A stretch of 64,000 nucleotides of DNA, taken from NCBI GenBank assembly GCA_027622655.1, contig JAQBYI010000006.1:1-64000 (forward strand), given 5' to 3'. Both the position numbers and the translations under genes were made by a program. Below the pieces are notes generated by a model, which ran no database searches, was not told where the DNA came from, and saw nothing but the letters and a program-made list of their open reading frames with translations. Positions 17,653-27,041 of the stretch are shown here, piece after piece. Source of the stretch: Gemmatimonadota bacterium (GTDB lineage: Bacteria; Gemmatimonadota; Gemmatimonadetes; Gemmatimonadales; Gemmatimonadaceae). Positions within the stretch are counted from its first letter, which is position 1; each line of letters opens with the position of its first letter.

Positions 17653-19026
17653 CTACGTGGCGCTGAGGGCGATTCCCTGCGTAGCCAGCCACACCGCAAA
17701 CTCGGACCGAATTTCTGCTACGCGTTCCGAGGTGCGCGCCTCGAATCTGAGAACCAGAATCGGCTGCGTGTTCGACGCACGGATTAGTCCCCACCCGTCT
17801 CCATACAGGACCCTTACGCCATCAACGTCAATGATTTCGTGCCGCGCACGAAACCAGGCCTTTGCTGCAGCCACCACGGCGAACTTCTTATCGTCGGCGC
17901 AGTCGACCCGTAGCTCGGGTGTGGAAACAAATCGCGGAATATCTGCCAGAATCTCGTGCACAGGCTGGTCTGCGTCGGCAACTATCCGGAGCAACCGCGC
18001 TGCAGCGTACAAGGCATCGTCGTGCCCGTAGAAGCCTTCGGTGAAGAACATGTGGCCCGACATCTCGCCGGCAATCGGAGCGTTCAGCTCCTTCATCTTT
18101 TCCTTGATGAGGGAATGCCCGGTCTTCCACATCACTGGCACCCCGCCCGCGCGCTCGATCGCGTCTGGCAACGCCTGCGAGCACTTGACGTCGAAAATGA
18201 TCGACTGTCCGCGTCCTACTCGCGCGAGCACATCGCGCGCGTACAGCACCAGGAGATAGTCGCCCCACACGACCGTGCCGCGCGCATCCACGAGTCCAAT
18301 ACGGTCAGCATCACCGTCGAAGGCGATTCCGAGGTCAGCGCCTCCGGCCTTCACGGCCTTGATCAGGTCCTGCAGATTCTCCACAACTGTCGGATCCGGG
18401 TGATGATTCGGAAACGTCCCATCGCTTTCCGCGAACAGCATCGTCGCCTTGGCGCCAATGCGCTTGAGCAGGCGCGCAGCAACGAGCGATGCTACCCCGT
18501 TTCCGCAATCCGCGACCACTTTGAGCGGGCGACTGAGCGTGCCTGTTCGCGCAACGAGGTCGTCGACGTACCCGTCCAGGACAGAACTTTCGGTAAGCGA
18601 CCCTTCGCCGGACGGAAACGAATCGCCCGACGCGAGTGCGTAGAGGCGCTGGATCCCTTCGCCGTGCAGCGATGACGTCCCGACGCAGAGCTTGAGACCG
18701 TTGAATTCGGGCGGGTTGTGAGACCCGGTCACCTGGATGCCCGCCGTGACGTCGAGATGATGGAGACACCAGTACATCGTCGGGGTCGGCACTATGCCGA
18801 TATCGATCACATCGACGCCACTCTCGCGGAGTCCGCTGACGAGAGCATCGCGAAGCGCTGAGCCGCTTGGCCGATTGTCACGGCCCACCACCACTCGTGG
18901 CGCAATCCCCTGCTCCGCAAGCAGCGCCACAAAGGCGCGGCCGGTGGCACGCACGGCCTCTTCAGTGAGCTCGGTGCCGACCACGCCGCGAATGTCGTAC
19001 TGTCTGAAAATTCCTTTGTCGATCAT
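17653..19026 (-). CDS. Phosphomannomutase/phosphoglucomutase
   Basis: 457 residues of the alpha-D-phosphohexomutase superfamily. It interconverts 6-phospho and 1-phospho hexoses for sugar-nucleotide and envelope glycan synthesis. The four domain signatures are in order: FRQYDIRGVVGTEL, phosphoserine loop GIQVTGSHNPPEFNGLK, metal loop FDGDADRIGLVD, sugar loop GEMSGHMFFTE and the C-terminal phosphate loop YGDGWGLIRASNTQP. The sugar loop GEMSGH is typical of the AlgC/PMM-PGM subgroup rather than GlmM. It lies 52 bases after nuoN and directly before the UPF0182 gene. Confidence 0.93.
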   Translation of the reverse strand: MIDKGIFRQYDIRGVVGTELTEEAVRATGRAFVALLAEQGIAPRVVVGRDNRPSGSALRDALVSGLRESGVDVIDIGIVPTPTMYWCLHHLDVTAGIQVTGSHNPPEFNGLKLCVGTSSLHGEGIQRLYALASGDSFPSGEGSLTESSVLDGYVDDLVARTGTLSRPLKVVADCGNGVASLVAARLLKRIGAKATMLFAESDGTFPNHHPDPTVVENLQDLIKAVKAGGADLGIAFDGDADRIGLVDARGTVVWGDYLLVLYARDVLARVGRGQSIIFDVKCSQALPDAIERAGGVPVMWKTGHSLIKEKMKELNAPIAGEMSGHMFFTEGFYGHDDALYAAARLLRIVADADQPVHEILADIPRFVSTPELRVDCADDKKFAVVAAAKAWFRARHEIIDVDGVRVLYGDGWGLIRASNTQPILVLRFEARTSERVAEIRSEFAVWLATQGIALSAT

Positions 19027-19078
19027 GATTGGGAGGATAACGCCGATACTCGGGCGCCGTCACTGTGCCGGGAGGCGC

Positions 19079-20602
19079 CTAACGGAGAGTCGGCGCTATC
19101 GGGAACGGGTCGCGCGCCTCGGGCGCAGTCACAGCAGCGTTCGTGCGCGCCCAACTGATGAGTGGTTGCGGGAACAGGCCCAGCGCCAGCAGAAGAGTTA
19201 CGCTCCCGACTAGGACGATACGCGTGAGGGGGGCAAGTGGCGCAGGCTCCGGTGCATTCTCCGGACGCGGACGCATGAACATCACCCGGACCACGTGCAG
19301 GTAGTAACCCGCAGACACGAGCGAGGTCAGTACAAGAATCACGGCCAGCGGCAGGAGATCGTTGTTAGACGCGATCGCCGCCTGAAGCACGTACCACTTG
19401 GCGAAGAACCCGGCGCCGCCAAAGATCGGGAAGCCGAGGAGAGCCAGCATGCAAACCCCGAACCCGACCGCCAGCCAGGGGCGCGTGGTCCACAGTCCGT
19501 CGTAGTCGGAGATCAGCGTGGCGTGGACGCCCGGCCGGGTCATCGCGGACACGACGGCAAAGGCGCCAAACGTGGCAAGGGAATACGCCACGGCATAGAA
19601 CAGAAATGCGGCAGATCCGAGCGACGTCCCCGCAACAACGGCGACCAGCAGATAGCCGCCATGCACAATGCTCGAGTACGCGAGCATGCGTTTGATGTTG
19701 CGCTGGGCAATCGCGATCACGTTACCGGCAACCATCGTCGCCGCGGCGATCCACCAGATTGGCGCCAGCCAGGCCCCATCGATCAGCGTGAACGACTCGA
19801 TCCACAGCCGGAAGAACATGGCAAACGCGGCCGCCTTCACCGCAGCAGCCATGTACGCCGTGATTGGGGTGGGCGCGCCTTCGTACACATCCGGCGCCCA
19901 CATATGAAATGGCACGGCGGCAATCTTGAACGCGAAACCGACCAACAGCAATCCGACACCGATCAGAAGCATCCCGTGCCCGCCGAGCGCGAAGTGCGCG
20001 ATGCGTTCGCCGATCACCGGGAGGCTGGTGGTTCCGGTCGCGCCGTAAATCAGCGCGATTCCGTAAAGCAGGAACCCGGTCGAAAACGCTCCGAGCAGGA
20101 AATACTTCAGTGCGGCTTCGGCCGACCGAACGCTCGACCTGTTGATTCCGACCAGAACATACACGGCGATCGACATGAGCTCGACGCCCAGAAATACGAT
20201 CATCAGATCGCGCGCAGCGGCGAGAATCATCATGCCCGCCGTCGCGAACAACACGAGCACGTGCGACTCGGCGCTCAAGAAGCGGTCGCGCGGGTTCGAC
20301 TCAATGCCAATGCCGATCGTCGCCGCCGCGCCTATGAGGAAGACGAGGTCGGACGCCCAGCGGAATCCGTCTACCGCAATGATTCCCGGGCCAGCCGTGG
20401 CTCCCTGACCAGCGTACACGAGAACAGCGATAATCGTGACGGCCAGTACCGCGAGACTGCCGAAACCGACCGTGCGCTGCCTGCTCGCCGATTCGGGACC
20501 CCACGCCGCCACGAGCATCAACACCATGGCGCCGACCATCAGGATGATGTCCGGAACCAACGCGCCCATCAAACCGCCCGGAACCGACAGATCGAAAATC
20601 AT
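19079..20602 (-). CDS. nuoN: NADH-quinone oxidoreductase subunit N
   Basis: 507 residues with about 14 transmembrane helices, one of three antiporter-like proton-pumping subunits of Complex I. Characteristic stretches are MIVFLGVELMSIAVYVLVG, the conserved Lys in LLVGFAFKIAAVPFHMWAPDVYEGAPTP, and KRMLAYSSIVHGGYLL. It is the last gene of a complete nuoA-N operon and overlaps nuoM by ATGA. The next gene follows after 52 bases. Confidence 0.96.
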   Translation of the reverse strand: MIFDLSVPGGLMGALVPDIILMVGAMVLMLVAAWGPESASRQRTVGFGSLAVLAVTIIAVLVYAGQGATAGPGIIAVDGFRWASDLVFLIGAAATIGIGIESNPRDRFLSAESHVLVLFATAGMMILAAARDLMIVFLGVELMSIAVYVLVGINRSSVRSAEAALKYFLLGAFSTGFLLYGIALIYGATGTTSLPVIGERIAHFALGGHGMLLIGVGLLLVGFAFKIAAVPFHMWAPDVYEGAPTPITAYMAAAVKAAAFAMFFRLWIESFTLIDGAWLAPIWWIAAATMVAGNVIAIAQRNIKRMLAYSSIVHGGYLLVAVVAGTSLGSAAFLFYAVAYSLATFGAFAVVSAMTRPGVHATLISDYDGLWTTRPWLAVGFGVCMLALLGFPIFGGAGFFAKWYVLQAAIASNNDLLPLAVILVLTSLVSAGYYLHVVRVMFMRPRPENAPEPAPLAPLTRIVLVGSVTLLLALGLFPQPLISWARTNAAVTAPEARDPFPIAPTLR

Positions 20603-22179
20603 CGGCGCTCCGGGACTACCGTAATGTTCGCTTCAGGCATTCCGCCCATGCGCTCGACCAATCGGTTTGCCGCGGCGTGCGTGCGATTCAACACGGGGGC
20701 TGGGTAGAGCCCGAGCCAAAAAATCGCGGCTATGAGCGGAACGAGGAGTCCGATCTCGCGCCAGTTCAGGTCCTTCAGCGCGGCGTTCTCCGGCTTCGAC
20801 AGCGGGTTGTAGATGATCCGCTGCAGCGCCCAGAGGAGATAGACAGCCGCAAATATGATCACGGTCGCCGCGATTACCGCCGCAATCGGCTCGGTACGGA
20901 ACGCACCAATCAGTACGAGGAACTCTCCCACAAAGCCGTTTGTACCCGGAACGCCGATCGAACTCAGCGCTACGATCGTGAGCATCACAGCGAATATCGG
21001 CATCACCTTCGCAATGCCGCCGAAATCGGCGATCATGCGCGTATGTCGCCGCTCATAGATCATCCCGATCAGGAGAAAGAGCGCGCCCGTGGATATGCCG
21101 TGATTGATGTTCACCATCAACGCACCCTGTACGGACTGAGTGGTGAAGGCGAAAATGCCGAGAATCACGAAACCCATGTGACTGACGGAGCTGTAGGCAA
21201 CGAGCTTCTTGAAGTCAGGTTGAACCATCGACACCAGCGCGCCGTACACGATTCCGACCACGGCCAGCGTGATCACCGCCGACTTCACCGCTGGGTGCGT
21301 CGCCGCATAGGGAAAGAGCGGCAACGCGAACCGCACGAATCCGAACGTTCCCATCTTCAGCATGATCGACGCCAGTACCACGGAGCCGGCCGTTGGCGCC
21401 TCCACGTGCGCGTCGGGAAGCCACGTATGGAACGGAAACATCGGAACTTTGACTGCAAATGCCAGGAAGAAGGCGCCAAACAGCCAGAGCGCTGTGTTGT
21501 ACGAGTAGGCGCCCGTGGTAGTCACCACGTCGTAGTCGAATATCGGAGGTCCGTTGAGGCCTCCGGCCTCGATACCGATATACACGATGGCGACAAGCAT
21601 CAGGAGCGAGCCCAGCATCGTGAAGAGAAAGAACTTGAGGCTGGCGTAGAGGCGCCGCTTCCCGCCCCAGATGCCGATGATGAGATACATCGGCACCAGC
21701 ATCAGCTCCCAGAACACGTAGAAGAGCACGAGGTCGAGCGACATGAACACGCCGAGCATGCCGGTGGTGAGCACGAGCAGCAATGCGTAGAACGCGTGGG
21801 GCTTCTCGCGAATACTCGTCCAGCTCCCGAGAACCGTGAGCGGCATCAGGCACGTCGTCAACAAGATCAGCACGACGGCGATACCGTCCACGCCGATCCT
21901 GAAAAAGATTCCCCACGACTCAATCCACGGTAACGTGACGGCGGCTTGCCACGCGGTGCTCTCGTAGTCCACCGACCACCAGAGACCAATCGATACCAGG
22001 CACTCGACACCAAAAAACAGGAGTGCCGTTCGTCGCGCGCTGGACATCGTGGCAGCGCCGTCGGAGCTGCTGTGGCGCTGCGCCTGGGCGATCAGCACGC
22101 CGGCACCAACGATCGGCAGCACCAGCAGCAGCGTCAGAATCCAGCTGTTGTAACCGATGGCGTCAAATATCGATTGCAT
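20599..22179 (-). CDS. nuoM: NADH-quinone oxidoreductase subunit M
   Basis: 526 residues, about 14 transmembrane helices. Motifs include VLFYVFWELMLVPMYLIIGIWG (Glu needed for pumping), FAVKVPMFPFHTWLPDAHVEAP with the TM7 Lys, and KKLVAYSSVSHMGFVILG. It is the middle antiporter-like subunit of the Complex I membrane arm. The start is 12 bases after nuoL and the end overlaps nuoN by four bases. Confidence 0.97.
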   Translation of the reverse strand: MQSIFDAIGYNSWILTLLLVLPIVGAGVLIAQAQRHSSSDGAATMSSARRTALLFFGVECLVSIGLWWSVDYESTAWQAAVTLPWIESWGIFFRIGVDGIAVVLILLTTCLMPLTVLGSWTSIREKPHAFYALLLVLTTGMLGVFMSLDLVLFYVFWELMLVPMYLIIGIWGGKRRLYASLKFFLFTMLGSLLMLVAIVYIGIEAGGLNGPPIFDYDVVTTTGAYSYNTALWLFGAFFLAFAVKVPMFPFHTWLPDAHVEAPTAGSVVLASIMLKMGTFGFVRFALPLFPYAATHPAVKSAVITLAVVGIVYGALVSMVQPDFKKLVAYSSVSHMGFVILGIFAFTTQSVQGALMVNINHGISTGALFLLIGMIYERRHTRMIADFGGIAKVMPIFAVMLTIVALSSIGVPGTNGFVGEFLVLIGAFRTEPIAAVIAATVIIFAAVYLLWALQRIIYNPLSKPENAALKDLNWREIGLLVPLIAAIFWLGLYPAPVLNRTHAAANRLVERMGGMPEANITVVPERR

Positions 22180-22191
22180 GGGCGGCCTCGT

Positions 22192-24402
22192 TTATGCAAC
22201 GCGCGCGAAAGCGCGCAGCAGGAGAACCGCACCAATGACGATCAACCACGCATACGTCCCGACCCGTCCCGACTGAAGTTGGCTTCCCATCCAACCGAAG
22301 AACCGGGTGAGTGCAGCGGATCCGTTCACCAGCAGCGTGTCAATGAGCCCGACGTCAACGCCGCCCCACAGGACCGATTTCGAAACGGCGAAGGTCGGCT
22401 TCACGATTGCCGCGTCGTAGGCCTCGTCCACATACCACTTGTTCTCCAGCACGCGCTGGATTCCCGTTGCCGGAGCCGCGGCCGACTTGGCCACCAGCGC
22501 AGAAGGCTTGAGGCGTGCCCACGCGATCGCCATGCCGGCGATCGCAATGGCCACAGCGAGCCCGATCAGCAGTGCCTCCGTTGACACTGCCACGTGCGCT
22601 CCGCCACCCGCTACCCGGGCTGTTGCTTCACCGACAACCGGTTCGAGCCAGTGCTCAAGGCTGGCGGTGGGCCCGATCGGCGCCAAATCCGTAATCACGC
22701 CTGGCAAGTTCAGCCAACCTCCGATTGCGCTCAGCACGCCGAGCACGAGCAGTGGCCCAGTCATGACCCACGGGGCCTCGGCAAGATGCGGGCGCGCGTC
22801 GTCGCCAGTCCGGTTTGGGCCGTGGAACGTGTACAGCATCATGCGCGTCATGTAGATCGCCGTGAGCAGCGCCGCCGCCAGGCCGAACACCCAGACGATA
22901 TAGAGCACGGTGCTGCCGGACATTCCGAGCAGCGAGGCATCGGCCAACGTCGATCCGTGTGCACGCGCGAACGTCGCACCAAGGATCTCGTCCTTCGAGA
23001 AGAAACCGGCGAACGGCGGAACGCCCGCGATGGCGAGCGTGGCAATCCACATCAGCGTCCACGTGACGGGCATGAACTTCTTGAGCCCGCCCATGTTGCG
23101 CATATCCTGCGCGTCATCCGAATGGTTGCGTGTAGCGTGATACGCCTTGTGCATCGCGTAAATCACCGAACCAGCGCCAAGGAATAGCAACGCCTTGAAG
23201 AAGGCGTGGGTCACGAGGTGAAAAATGCCCGCCGTGTACGCCCCCACCCCCACGCCAACGAACATGTAACCGAGCTGCGAGATGGTCGAATACGCGAGGA
23301 CCTTCTTGATGTCCCACTGCTTGAGGCCAATGGTGGCGGCAAAGAGGGCCGTCACCCCGCCGACAAGCGCTACGGTAAGCGACGCGACCGGAGCGAGCGA
23401 GAAGAGCGACGCGCTGCGGGCGATCAGGAAAACGCCCGCGGTGACCATCGTCGCGGCGTGGATAAGTGCTGAGACCGGCGTCGGGCCCGCCATGGCGTCC
23501 GGCAGCCAGACGAAGAGCGGAATCTGTGCGCTCTTTCCCACGCAGCCGAGAAACAGAAAGAGGCAGATCGCCGTTACCACCACACCGCCCGGCGCAAACT
23601 GGCCGGCCCGTTCGGCGATGGTCGCGTAGTCGAGAGTGCCGAGATGCGCGAAGAGCATGAACATCGCGACCATGAAGCCAAAGTCGCCGATGCGATTCAC
23701 CACGAAGGCCTTCTTGCCGGCGTCTGCGTTTGCCTTTTCGCTGAACCAGAATCCGATGAGCAGGTACGAACAGAGCCCCACGCCCTCCCAGCCGACGAAC
23801 GTGACTACGTAGTTCGCGCCGAGAACCAGTAAAAGCATGAAGAACACGAACAAGTTCAGGTACGCGAAATACCGCGGGTACCCCGCATCGTCCTGCATGT
23901 AGCCCACGCTGAACACGTGGATGAGCATGCCGACTCCAGTGATCACCAGCACCATCACCATCGAGAGTCCGTCGAGCTGGAGCGCTGCGTTGATGTGCAG
24001 GTCCCCTACCGGCATCCAGGCAAAGAGCGTGCTCACAAACGGCTCGTGCATCTCCACACCGCGCATGGCGACAAAGAGTGCAATGGCGAGCCCGAATGTC
24101 AGAACGAGGACGCCGGGGCCGACGATGCTTGTGATACCGGCAAACCGATGACGCGGAGTCGGGGCGTGGTCATCGTGTCCATCTCCGTCGTCGTGTCCGT
24201 GATTCCCCTCGTCCGTCGCGTGACTTCCGTGGCCAATGTTGCTTCCGTCGTGTCCATTGGCCGACGGATCCGCCGGGCCCGGCTTGGCACTCGCATAGAT
24301 CGACAACGCGCCGTTGATCACGAATCCGATCAACGGAAGCGCCGGCAGCCACCATACGAATCGGGCGACTGTTTCGGCGAGAGGGTGAACGGATTGCATC
24401 AT
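22192..24402 (-). CDS. nuoL: NADH-quinone oxidoreductase subunit L with a His/Asp-rich loop
   Basis: 736 residues, longer than the roughly 610-residue norm. It is the distal antiporter-like subunit of Complex I, with GWEGVGLCSYLLIGFWF, SAQIPLFVWLPDAMAGPTPVSALIHAATMV and KKVLAYSTISQLGYMF, and a long C-terminal lateral helix region. Between the first two membrane helices (about residues 41-86) is a hydrophilic insert with eight histidines and many aspartates (GHGSHATDEGNHGHDDGDGH), absent from textbook NuoL. The start is ATG at 24402, or the adjacent one at 24399; the frame extends upstream across nuoK but that part is not NuoL-like. Confidence 0.95.
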   Translation of the reverse strand: MMQSVHPLAETVARFVWWLPALPLIGFVINGALSIYASAKPGPADPSANGHDGSNIGHGSHATDEGNHGHDDGDGHDDHAPTPRHRFAGITSIVGPGVLVLTFGLAIALFVAMRGVEMHEPFVSTLFAWMPVGDLHINAALQLDGLSMVMVLVITGVGMLIHVFSVGYMQDDAGYPRYFAYLNLFVFFMLLLVLGANYVVTFVGWEGVGLCSYLLIGFWFSEKANADAGKKAFVVNRIGDFGFMVAMFMLFAHLGTLDYATIAERAGQFAPGGVVVTAICLFLFLGCVGKSAQIPLFVWLPDAMAGPTPVSALIHAATMVTAGVFLIARSASLFSLAPVASLTVALVGGVTALFAATIGLKQWDIKKVLAYSTISQLGYMFVGVGVGAYTAGIFHLVTHAFFKALLFLGAGSVIYAMHKAYHATRNHSDDAQDMRNMGGLKKFMPVTWTLMWIATLAIAGVPPFAGFFSKDEILGATFARAHGSTLADASLLGMSGSTVLYIVWVFGLAAALLTAIYMTRMMLYTFHGPNRTGDDARPHLAEAPWVMTGPLLVLGVLSAIGGWLNLPGVITDLAPIGPTASLEHWLEPVVGEATARVAGGGAHVAVSTEALLIGLAVAIAIAGMAIAWARLKPSALVAKSAAAPATGIQRVLENKWYVDEAYDAAIVKPTFAVSKSVLWGGVDVGLIDTLLVNGSAALTRFFGWMGSQLQSGRVGTYAWLIVIGAVLLLRAFARVA

Positions 24403-24410
24403 CTGAATGG

Positions 24411-24704
24411 TCAACCGCGCAGCAAGTTGATGTCCTCGAGATTGACCGACTTCTTGTGCCGGAAGATCGAAATAATGATCGCGAGCCCAACCGCCGCTTC
24501 GGCGGCCGCGACAGTCATCACGAAAATCACGAATACCTGACCCGTCGCGCCGTACACCCGCGACAATGCGACGAAACTCAGGTTGACCGCGTTGAGCATT
24601 AGCTCGACGCACATGAAGACGATGATTGCGTTTCGACGTGTCAACACGCCGATCACGCCGATCGTGAAGAGCGCAGCCGAGAGAGCGAGGGATTCGGCGA
24701 GCAT
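24411..24704 (-). CDS. nuoK: NADH-quinone oxidoreductase subunit K
   Basis: 97 residues with three transmembrane helices, the standard NuoK size. The conserved buried glutamates lie in [26 protein letters not shown] and [20 protein letters not shown], ending DINLLRG as in most NuoK proteins. The ATG at 24704 gives [19 protein letters not shown]; codons upstream in this frame are out of family. It starts 4 bases after nuoJ. Confidence 0.96.
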   Translation of the reverse strand: MLAESLALSAALFTIGVIGVLTRRNAIIVFMCVELMLNAVNLSFVALSRVYGATGQVFVIFVMTVAAAEAAVGLAIIISIFRHKKSVNLEDINLLRG

Positions 24705-24708
24705 GGGT

Positions 24709-25257
24709 CTATGCGCTCCGCTTCTTGGCAAGGACAACCGCGCCGATAATCGCCACGAGGAGCAGGATGCTCGTGAGCTCAAATGCAAGCAGGTATTCGT
24801 TGAACAGCGGGTCCGCGATGGACCCGATGACCCCGCCGGGAGAAGCAATGACATCGGCCGGCGGCCGTGCGGGCAGCGTTACGCTGAGTGTCACGGCAGA
24901 GCGCGAGAGCGCCATCAGCTCGGCCACGAGGGCCAGCCCGATGAGCCCGGCCGCGAGGCGTCCCCACTTGCCACGAATGTCGTTCAGCTCTGACGGATGC
25001 CCGAGGTTGAGCAACATGACGACGAAGAGAAAGACGACCATGATCGCGCCGGCATATACGAGGATTTGCATCATCCCCACGAACTCTGCGCCGAGCAGCA
25101 CGTAGAGCGCGGCAAGCGCCGCCATCACCACCACGAGCCAAAGCGCCGCGGCCACCGGGCTCTTTCGCGTGATGAACACGATCGCGCCGACCAGCGCCAC
25201 CAACCCGAAGAGGTAGAAGTGGAAGGTGTAGAAGAGCGGGAAAAACTCGTTCGCCAT
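24709..25257 (-). CDS. nuoJ: NADH-quinone oxidoreductase subunit J
   Basis: 182 residues with five transmembrane helices. The TM3 pi-bulge region reads [28 protein letters not shown], the family hallmark where the active/deactive rearrangement occurs. A periplasmic loop of about 45 residues ([23 protein letters not shown]) precedes the last helix. It sits between nuoI and nuoK with 5- and 4-base gaps. Confidence 0.96.
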   Translation of the reverse strand: MANEFFPLFYTFHFYLFGLVALVGAIVFITRKSPVAAALWLVVVMAALAALYVLLGAEFVGMMQILVYAGAIMVVFLFVVMLLNLGHPSELNDIRGKWGRLAAGLIGLALVAELMALSRSAVTLSVTLPARPPADVIASPGGVIGSIADPLFNEYLLAFELTSILLLVAIIGAVVLAKKRSA

Positions 25258-25262
25258 CGCGG

Positions 25263-25760
25263 CTACGCTCCCTTCTCGTCTTCAGGATCCCACATCTCGC
25301 ACACCGGGTGCTGCTGCTCGGTAAGCCGCTTCAGGTCGTAGACGAACGCATCCCGCGTGTACTCTGAGTTCTCGTAGTGCCGTCCCATGTGGATGGCCTC
25401 CTCGGGGCACACTTCCTGGCAGTAGCCGCAGAAAATGCACCGAAACTCGTCGATCTCGAACACAAGGGGATAGCGGTTCCCTTCCTCGTCCTCACCGGGC
25501 ACGAGTTTGATGCAATTGGCAGGGCAGACGGTCGGGCAAAGCCCACACGCCACGCATTTGGCCTTGCCATCCTCAGTTGTGAGCATTCGGTGCGTGCCGC
25601 GCCAACGCGGCGAAATATCCCACCGCTCGTCGGGGTACTGTACCGTGACCTTGTGGGGATCAATAAGATGCTTGAATGTCAGGCCGAGCCCCTTCACTGT
25701 CGCACGAACGTAGCTGACGTCCTCGATCGGCCGCTCCATGACCTTCACTTTGATCGTCAT
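25263..25760 (-). CDS. nuoI: NADH-quinone oxidoreductase subunit I
   Basis: 165 residues, the peripheral-arm ferredoxin-type subunit that carries clusters N6a and N6b. Both four-iron motifs are complete: CVACGLCPTVCP and CIFCGYCQEVCPEEAI. The C-terminal ENSEYTRDAFVYDLKRL is typical. It lies 3 bases after nuoH and 5 before nuoJ. Confidence 0.97.
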   Translation of the reverse strand: MTIKVKVMERPIEDVSYVRATVKGLGLTFKHLIDPHKVTVQYPDERWDISPRWRGTHRMLTTEDGKAKCVACGLCPTVCPANCIKLVPGEDEEGNRYPLVFEIDEFRCIFCGYCQEVCPEEAIHMGRHYENSEYTRDAFVYDLKRLTEQQHPVCEMWDPEDEKGA

Positions 25761-25763
25761 CCG

Positions 25764-27041
25764 TCAGGTTCCTTTGCGGGCGAGTTTGATGCGGTCGCGG
25801 CTAACCGAGCGCAGCTGATCAACACCGGACGCATCAAGCCGCGAGTGCGCCGGGCTGATCAGGCGGCCTCGATCGAGGATGAACAGGATCACACCCATGA
25901 GCACCACGTTGATGGCGAACAACGCTCCGCCGAAGAGCGGCCCGCGTGTGACGCCGGCCATGTCGAGCGCCAGCACCGCCGTTGCGACGATGACCACGTA
26001 GATCAGCGTCATTGGCAGAAGAAGCTTCCAACCAAGCGACATAAGCTGATCGTAGCGGAAACGCGGGAGCGTCCAGCGAATCCAGATGTAGAAGAAGATG
26101 AAGAACAGCACTTTGCTCGCGAACGCACCGAAGGTCAGGACGCTCTTGAGCACCGTCCACGGCCCGGCGTTATCCCACTGCGTGAACGGAATGTCCCATC
26201 CGCCGAAAAAGAGCGTCGCCATCAGGGCGCTCGCCGTGATCATGTTGGCGTATTCGGCAATCGGAAACATGGAGAACTTCATCGCGCTGTATTCGGTATG
26301 GTATCCGGCGATGAGTTCCGATTCGGCTTCGGGAAGGTCAAACGGCACTCGGTTCGTTTCCGCGAAGGCCGAGATCAAAAAGACGAATGCTGCGACCGTC
26401 AACAGGAACGCGTTCCATCCCATCTGTGATTGCTGCGCGACCACCTGATTGAGTGACACGTTGCCGGCAAGCAGAAGGACGCAAACCGTGCTCATGCCCA
26501 TTGCGATCTCGTAACTCACCATCTGCGCGCTCGCACGGAGTCCGCCGAGGAGCGCGTACTTGTTGTTGGAACTCCAGCCGGCGAGCACGATGCCGTACAC
26601 GCCGATGGACGAGATCGCGAGGGTGAACAGAAAACCCACTGGGAGGTCCGCGACGACGAGGTCGATCCGGCCCCAGGGTGTGGGCAACGGGCTCCCGAAC
26701 GGAATGACCGCCCACGTGATCATGGCAGGAACGAAGACGAGACCCGGCGCGAGAATGAAGATTGCCTTGCTCGCGAAATTCGGATACGTCTCTTCCTTCA
26801 TGATGTTCTTGATGCCGTCGGCAGCGACCTGCAGGATACCCTGCGGGCCAACGCGATTCGGGCCGTGCCGGTCCTGGATCCAAGCCGATACCCGTCGTTC
26901 GGCAAAGGTGGTGTAGGCGACGCCCACCATATAGATGGTGAAGATCGCGACCATCTTGACCACCGTTCCGATGACAAACACCACGAGCGACGGATCGCCC
27001 TGCGGGTTCGCGACCTGCAGAAAAAGGTCAGGCGTGATCAT
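25764..27041 (-). CDS. nuoH: NADH-quinone oxidoreductase subunit H
   Basis: 425 residues with eight or more transmembrane helices. NuoH forms the quinone-binding heel of Complex I. Motifs: AERRVSAWIQDRHGPNRVGP near the N-terminus, the acidic loop AETNRVPFDLPEAESELIAGYHTEYS, and IWIRWTLPRFRYDQLM. It is coupled to nuoG by an ATGA overlap. The tail after the last helix (about 35 basic residues) is a little longer than usual. Confidence 0.97.
   Translation of the reverse strand: MITPDLFLQVANPQGDPSLVVFVIGTVVKMVAIFTIYMVGVAYTTFAERRVSAWIQDRHGPNRVGPQGILQVAADGIKNIMKEETYPNFASKAIFILAPGLVFVPAMITWAVIPFGSPLPTPWGRIDLVVADLPVGFLFTLAISSIGVYGIVLAGWSSNNKYALLGGLRASAQMVSYEIAMGMSTVCVLLLAGNVSLNQVVAQQSQMGWNAFLLTVAAFVFLISAFAETNRVPFDLPEAESELIAGYHTEYSAMKFSMFPIAEYANMITASALMATLFFGGWDIPFTQWDNAGPWTVLKSVLTFGAFASKVLFFIFFYIWIRWTLPRFRYDQLMSLGWKLLLPMTLIYVVIVATAVLALDMAGVTRGPLFGGALFAINVVLMGVILFILDRGRLISPAHSRLDASGVDQLRSVSRDRIKLARKGT

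Noticed and set aside
19295-21933. Long plus-strand open frames (about 470 and 418 codons) opposite nuoN and nuoM
   Set aside because: They mirror the GC-rich codon pattern of the real genes and their products are charged, repetitive and without motifs, whereas the minus-strand proteins are complete Nuo subunits.
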